Positions 5,952-8,987 of a stretch of DNA of 8,987 nucleotides are shown piece after piece. The DNA lies in NCBI GenBank assembly GCA_024278715.1, contig JAJRSN010000171.1, positions 1-8,987 of the forward strand. The letters are read 5' to 3'. Both the position numbers and the translations under genes were made by a program. Each line of letters opens with the position of its first letter. Position 1 is the stretch's first letter. This stretch comes from Calditrichota bacterium (GTDB lineage Bacteria > Calditrichota > Calditrichia > Calditrichales > Calditrichaceae). The notes under the pieces were generated by a model. The model was given only the letters and a program-made list of their open reading frames with translations. It made no database searches and was not told where the DNA came from.

Positions 5952-6947
5952 TTATTTATCCGGAATTAATATGTATTCTTGTTTATCAAAATTTTTATGT
6001 TTAAGAAGCGATTTGAGAGTCTCAAATATCTCGGGGTCCCACAGTCCCTTTTTAGTTTCTTTTTCGCAAATTTCGAGAGCTTCTTCTTTGCTTAAAGCCG
6101 CCCGATAAGGTCGCTTGGTCGTTAACGAATCGTAACAATCAACAAGACCGATAATACGGGCGTGGAGCGGAATATTACTTCCCTGAAGACCTTCGGGATA
6201 ACCGCTTCCGTCAAAACGTTCGTGATGAAAACGAATGACCGGCAGAACCGGACGCAATGTTTTTAAGGGAGAACAAATATTCTCGCCGATCACCGGGTGT
6301 TGTTTGACAATGTCAAATTCATCTTTTGTTAAAGAGCCGGGTTTTAACAGGATGGAATCTCTGATGGCGATTTTACCTATGTCGTGCAGAATGCCGCCGC
6401 GCCTTAAAATAACGATGTCGTTTTCGGGCAGTTGAAGGAATCTGCCCATTGATTCGGCTAAATTGGCAAGACGATTGCAATGTCCCTCGGTGTATTTGTC
6501 TTTAGCTTCCACAGCCTTTGCCAAACTAAAGATCACCTGTTCCGCATTTTCCAACTCGCTCATGGATTCTCTCAAACGAAGCAGGTTTTTTATTCTGGCT
6601 TTTAACTCGAAGATATTAAAGGGTCTGGAAATAAAATCATCTACTCCGGATTCCAGACCCTTAACACGATCCTGGGGGGTATCCAGGGCGGTAATCATAA
6701 TGATAGGAACAAGTTTTGTCTGGGGATCATTTTTGACATGCTTTGCAACCTGAAATCCGTCCATTACAGGCATCAAAGCATCCAGAAGGATGAGATCGGG
6801 TATTTCCTTATCAATGACATCCAATGCCTCTCTTCCGTTATGCGCCTGATTGATTTTGTAATTTTCTTCGGCAAGGATATCTCTAATCGTGTCTATGTTT
6901 TCCGCTTGATCGTCCACGACCAGGATTTTATGAATCTCATCATTCAT
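5952..6947 (-). CDS. Response regulator with HD-GYP domain, predicted cyclic-di-GMP phosphodiesterase
   Basis: This 331-residue protein has a receiver domain (about 6-122) joined by a helix to an HD-GYP domain (about 135-315). Receiver residues D12, D13, D56 and T86 are present, but the conserved lysine is R108 (ISRPFN, AGA codon at 6624-6626). The HD-GYP part has GH156, H188-D189 in HDIGK, K215-Q-H217, H241-H242 in HHERFDGSGYP and D270 with the following YDSLTTKRPYR, the full metal and substrate set of active enzymes such as RpfG. It should hydrolyse c-di-GMP to pGpG or GMP in response to phosphorylation. The chosen ATG gives a normal receiver start, although no clear ribosome site precedes it. 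It sits alone between korB and the lapA-like cluster with 100 and 237 bp gaps. The kinase encoded at 1901-3982 is the only histidine kinase in view and a possible partner. Confidence 0.94.
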   Translation of the reverse strand: MNDEIHKILVVDDQAENIDTIRDILAEENYKINQAHNGREALDVIDKEIPDLILLDALMPVMDGFQVAKHVKNDPQTKLVPIIMITALDTPQDRVKGLESGVDDFISRPFNIFELKARIKNLLRLRESMSELENAEQVIFSLAKAVEAKDKYTEGHCNRLANLAESMGRFLQLPENDIVILRRGGILHDIGKIAIRDSILLKPGSLTKDEFDIVKQHPVIGENICSPLKTLRPVLPVIRFHHERFDGSGYPEGLQGSNIPLHARIIGLVDCYDSLTTKRPYRAALSKEEALEICEKETKKGLWDPEIFETLKSLLKHKNFDKQEYILIPDK

Positions 6948-7047
6948 CAGCGTTTGCCATGATAAACTTTTGAATTTGGTACATTACTATTTAATCGGTA
7001 AAAAAGCCCCTGTCATTAATTATTTTTAAATCGACCTGAAATTTTGA
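6948..7047 (-). other. 100-bp gap between korB and the HD-GYP gene
   Basis: No intrinsic terminator hairpin was seen after the korB stop. The stretch is AT-rich and contains a weak promoter-like pair. A six-codon open frame (ATG at 6960) ends across the HD-GYP start; it has no ribosome site and is probably meaningless. Confidence 0.4.
6988..7016 (-). promoter_or_regulatory. Weak candidate promoter of the HD-GYP gene
   Basis: On the minus strand, ATGACA (7011-7016, five of six to TTGACA) is followed at 17-base spacing by TAAATA (6988-6993, three of six to TATAAT). Its position, about 40 bases before the start codon, is sensible, but the -10 is poor. In AT-rich DNA such a pair can arise by chance. 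Confidence 0.2.
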
Positions 7048-8094
7048 TCATTTATTCTCGATGTAAAATGTATTGCCCGAATGAAATAATTTTTCCAAAT
7101 CGCCCTCGCCTTTTTTTTGTTTTACGAATTCAATTTGCTTCAGCAGCAACTCTTCATACGTATCAACCGCCACATCGCGGAAAATCCCCAAAGGCGTCGG
7201 AAAGTTGGGATCATCGCTCAAACTCGCCAGACCGAACTCGAGGGTCGGATTCAAGGAGTGTTCATCATGAACCATTAATTCTTTATCCGGGTTACTTTCG
7301 TCGTAAGGAACCACTTCAAAGTGATTGCTTGTCCAGCGCAGACTCTTGTCTTTGTTATTACCGAAGACATAAGGTTTTCCCTGTTCCATGTAAAGCGCGC
7401 GTTCGCTTTTGGTGTCCGGTTTGGTCAAATCGGCAAACGCCCCGTCGTTGAAGATCACACAATTCTGATAGACCTCAACAAACGCCGTACCCTTGTGCAT
7501 GGCTGCCCGTTTGAACACTTCGATCATGTGCTTTGGATTGCGATCGATTGTGCGGGCGACAAAGGTGGCTCCCGAGGCTAATGCCATTAAAATGGGATTG
7601 AAGGGATTTTCCAGAGAACCATAAGGCGAAGATTTGGTTATTTGACCTTTTAGAGAGGTCGGCGAATACTGCCCCTTCGTTAATCCGTAAATGCGGTTGT
7701 TAAACAAAATGACGGTGATATCGACATTACGTCTGCAAAGGTGGATAAAGTGGTTGCCGCCGATACTCAAACCGTCGCCGTCGCCGGTTATTACAAAAAC
7801 TTTCAGATCGGGATTTGCAAGTTTGATTCCCGTGGCAATAGTCGGGGCTCGCCCATGGATACTATGCACGCCATAGGTGTTCATATAATACGGAAAACGG
7901 CTGGAACAACCGATTCCCGAAACAAATATAATATTTTCTCTCGGAATGCCCATTTCCGGTAATATTTTTTTCATCTGCGCCAAAATAGCATAATCGCCGC
8001 AGCCCGGGCACCATCTGGGTTCGGATTTGGAAGTAAAATCATCCCTTGTTAACTGAACCTTACCGGGAGGGACTTTATCTTGTTGACTCATCAT
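7048..8094 (-). CDS. korB: 2-oxoacid:ferredoxin oxidoreductase, beta subunit
   Basis: This 348-residue subunit binds thiamine diphosphate and one [4Fe-4S] cluster. C29 and C32 (CPGCGDY), C63 (GIGCSSR) and C212 (YQNCVIF) match the four cluster ligands of two-subunit archaeal-type enzymes, with near-identical spacing. The cofactor motif is GDGDGLSIGGNH from residue 104, closing with FNN at 131-133. With KorA it interconverts a 2-oxoacid plus CoA and acyl-CoA plus CO2, using ferredoxin; 2-oxoglutarate is the usual substrate of this type, but pyruvate or branched-chain acids cannot be excluded. It acts in the cytoplasm, in the oxidative or reductive citric acid cycle. The gene follows korA by 15 bp. 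Two ATG codons are adjacent; the second (8091) is 6 bases from AAGGAG and is probably the true start. The C-terminal extension beyond residue 300 is usual for this subfamily. Confidence 0.93.
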   Translation of the reverse strand: MMSQQDKVPPGKVQLTRDDFTSKSEPRWCPGCGDYAILAQMKKILPEMGIPRENIIFVSGIGCSSRFPYYMNTYGVHSIHGRAPTIATGIKLANPDLKVFVITGDGDGLSIGGNHFIHLCRRNVDITVILFNNRIYGLTKGQYSPTSLKGQITKSSPYGSLENPFNPILMALASGATFVARTIDRNPKHMIEVFKRAAMHKGTAFVEVYQNCVIFNDGAFADLTKPDTKSERALYMEQGKPYVFGNNKDKSLRWTSNHFEVVPYDESNPDKELMVHDEHSLNPTLEFGLASLSDDPNFPTPLGIFRDVAVDTYEELLLKQIEFVKQKKGEGDLEKLFHSGNTFYIENK

Positions 8095-8097
8095 TCA

Positions 8098-8103
8098 CTC
8101 CTT
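8098..8103 (-). promoter_or_regulatory. Ribosome binding site of korB (AAGGAG)
   Basis: Read on the minus strand, AAGGAG is followed by TGA-ATG-ATG. Spacing is 3 bases to the first ATG (8094) and 6 to the second (8091). The second has the better distance, so the mature start may be one residue shorter than the longest frame. Confidence 0.7.
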
Positions 8104-8109
8104 CAGAGT

Positions 8110-8987
8110 TTACTTTTGCAAAATATTTTCAATGGCTTCGACTAATTCATGCGTGTTGAGGGGTAACCCGCGGACACGGTTAAATCCTTTGGCGTCAACC
8201 AAATAGCGGTCGCGAACAACTTTAACCAATTGCCCCAGATTAATTTCCGGAACCAGAACATTTTTGAAATTATGAATATATTTTTCCAGAGACAGCGGAA
8301 AAGGATAGATCCATCTCAGATGATACCAGGAAACTTTTTTACCCCTTTTGCGAATTTCCTCGATTGCCGTAAATACCGTGCCGTACGTACTTCCCCAACT
8401 GATAATCAGAAGTTCGCCTTCCGGATCTCCGTTAATTTCTGGTTGATCTACATATTGATTTATCCGTTCGATCTTTTCGGCGCGCAAACGCACCATACGA
8501 TCGTGATTGTCGGGATCGTAAGCCACATCGCCGGTGTCGTCCTTTTCAAGACCGCCGATATGATGTTCAAAGCCCGGAGTACCGGGAAGCGCGATCATTC
8601 TGGCTAATGTTTTGGGGTCGCGTTTGTAAGGCATAAAAGTATCGGGATTGGTAGCGTAATGGACTTCGATTTCGGGAATTGAATCCACATCCGGAATAAG
8701 CCAGGGTTCCGAGCCGTTGGCGATGTATCCGTCGGTCAGTAAAAATACTGGTGTGGAAAACATCAGGGCGATCTTTGAGGCTTCCAAGGCGGCTGAAAAG
8801 CAATCCGCTGGACTTTTTGCGGCGATAATCGGCATGGGAGCTTCGCCGTTTCGTCCGTAAAGCGCCTGCAGCAGATCCGCCTGTTCTGTTTTTGTCGGTA
8901 AGCCCGTGCTTGGACCGCCACGCTGCACATTGGTTACCACCAACGGTAATTCCGCCATGACCGCAAATCCCAAAAATTCCGATTTCA
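8110..8987 (-). CDS. korA: 2-oxoacid:ferredoxin oxidoreductase, alpha subunit (C-terminal part, cut by window edge)
   Basis: The frame stays open through the right edge, so only about 291 C-terminal residues are visible of a protein that is usually near 600 residues in this gamma-alpha fused form. The TTG at 8971-8973 is not a start: in-frame codons KSEF precede it and fit the family. Visible landmarks are GGPSTGLPTKTEQ with ADLLQALYGRNGEAP (pyrimidine-domain region), FLLTDGYIANGSEPW, then a C-terminal domain with LLIISWGSTYGT, LRWIYPFP and PEINLGQL. The gamma domain and the catalytic threonine region lie outside the window. It pairs with KorB, whose gene begins 15 bp downstream, in one operon. 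Gene name and substrate rest on family resemblance; 2-oxoglutarate is most likely. Confidence 0.92.
   Translation of the reverse strand, partial: KSEFLGFAVMAELPLVVTNVQRGGPSTGLPTKTEQADLLQALYGRNGEAPMPIIAAKSPADCFSAALEASKIALMFSTPVFLLTDGYIANGSEPWLIPDVDSIPEIEVHYATNPDTFMPYKRDPKTLARMIALPGTPGFEHHIGGLEKDDTGDVAYDPDNHDRMVRLRAEKIERINQYVDQPEINGDPEGELLIISWGSTYGTVFTAIEEIRKRGKKVSWYHLRWIYPFPLSLEKYIHNFKNVLVPEINLGQLVKVVRDRYLVDAKGFNRVRGLPLNTHELVEAIENILQK

Noticed and set aside
6939..6960. Six-codon leader peptide overlapping the HD-GYP start
   Set aside because: There is no ribosome site before its ATG and no regulatory codon pattern. It is expected by chance in a sequence rich in ATG triplets.
7044..7451. 135-codon plus-strand frame opposite korB
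   Set aside because: It lies wholly antisense to a well-supported gene and its product has no recognisable features.
8971..8973. TTG as a start codon of korA
   Set aside because: The frame continues without a stop to the window edge, and the upstream residues KSEF fit the family. The true start is outside the window.
1..8987. Mobile elements, CRISPR arrays, tRNA or rRNA genes, riboswitches and GC-rich intrinsic terminators
   Set aside because: Read by eye on both strands, none was found. The gaps are short and AT-rich and lack stem-loop plus T-run structures; a covariance-model search would be needed to exclude small RNAs fully.

Overview
The window reads as chromosomal DNA of a Gram-negative, probably anaerobic bacterium with moderately AT-rich DNA. 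A SPOR-domain protein with a signal peptide and a LapA-type membrane protein point to a diderm envelope. A two-subunit 2-oxoacid:ferredoxin oxidoreductase points to ferredoxin-based anaerobic metabolism. The protein style resembles the Bacteroidota/Chlorobiota/Calditrichota (FCB) group, possibly Calditrichota. That placement is an impression from protein character only; no rRNA or marker gene is present to settle it. No tRNA, rRNA, CRISPR array, transposase, phage gene or integration scar was seen. Every reading frame judged real looks intact except the one cut by the right edge.

Layout: one gene lies on the plus strand at the left, a YkuE-like metallophosphoesterase (132-1061). Everything else is on the minus strand and is read from right to left. 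In transcription order these are: the 3' part of korA (8987 to 8110, cut by the window edge) and korB (8094-7048), forming a 2-oxoacid:ferredoxin oxidoreductase; a response regulator with an HD-GYP output domain (6947-5952), a predicted cyclic-di-GMP phosphodiesterase; a 237-bp AT-rich gap with a possible promoter; then a close cluster of a LapA-like membrane protein (5714-5388), an exported SPOR protein (5349-4672), a Crp/Fnr-family regulator (4663-3986) and a soluble multidomain histidine kinase (3982-1901); and finally a TauE/SafE-type permease (1846-1058). The permease converges on the metallophosphoesterase, and the two stop codons overlap inside one TTAA.

How the genes may work together: KorAB is housekeeping metabolism. 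The LapA/SPOR/Crp/kinase cluster looks like one transcription unit, with gaps of 38, 8 and 3 bp, and it links envelope proteins to a Crp-type regulator and a histidine kinase. The kinase has a receiver-like N-terminus lacking the acidic pair and the lysine, then GAF, PAS, HisKA and HATPase domains. No ordinary DNA-binding response regulator is present. The only receiver protein nearby is the HD-GYP protein, so kinase-to-HD-GYP signalling is a reasonable but unproven idea. No gene is outright novel; the main interest is the combination and the altered receiver residues.
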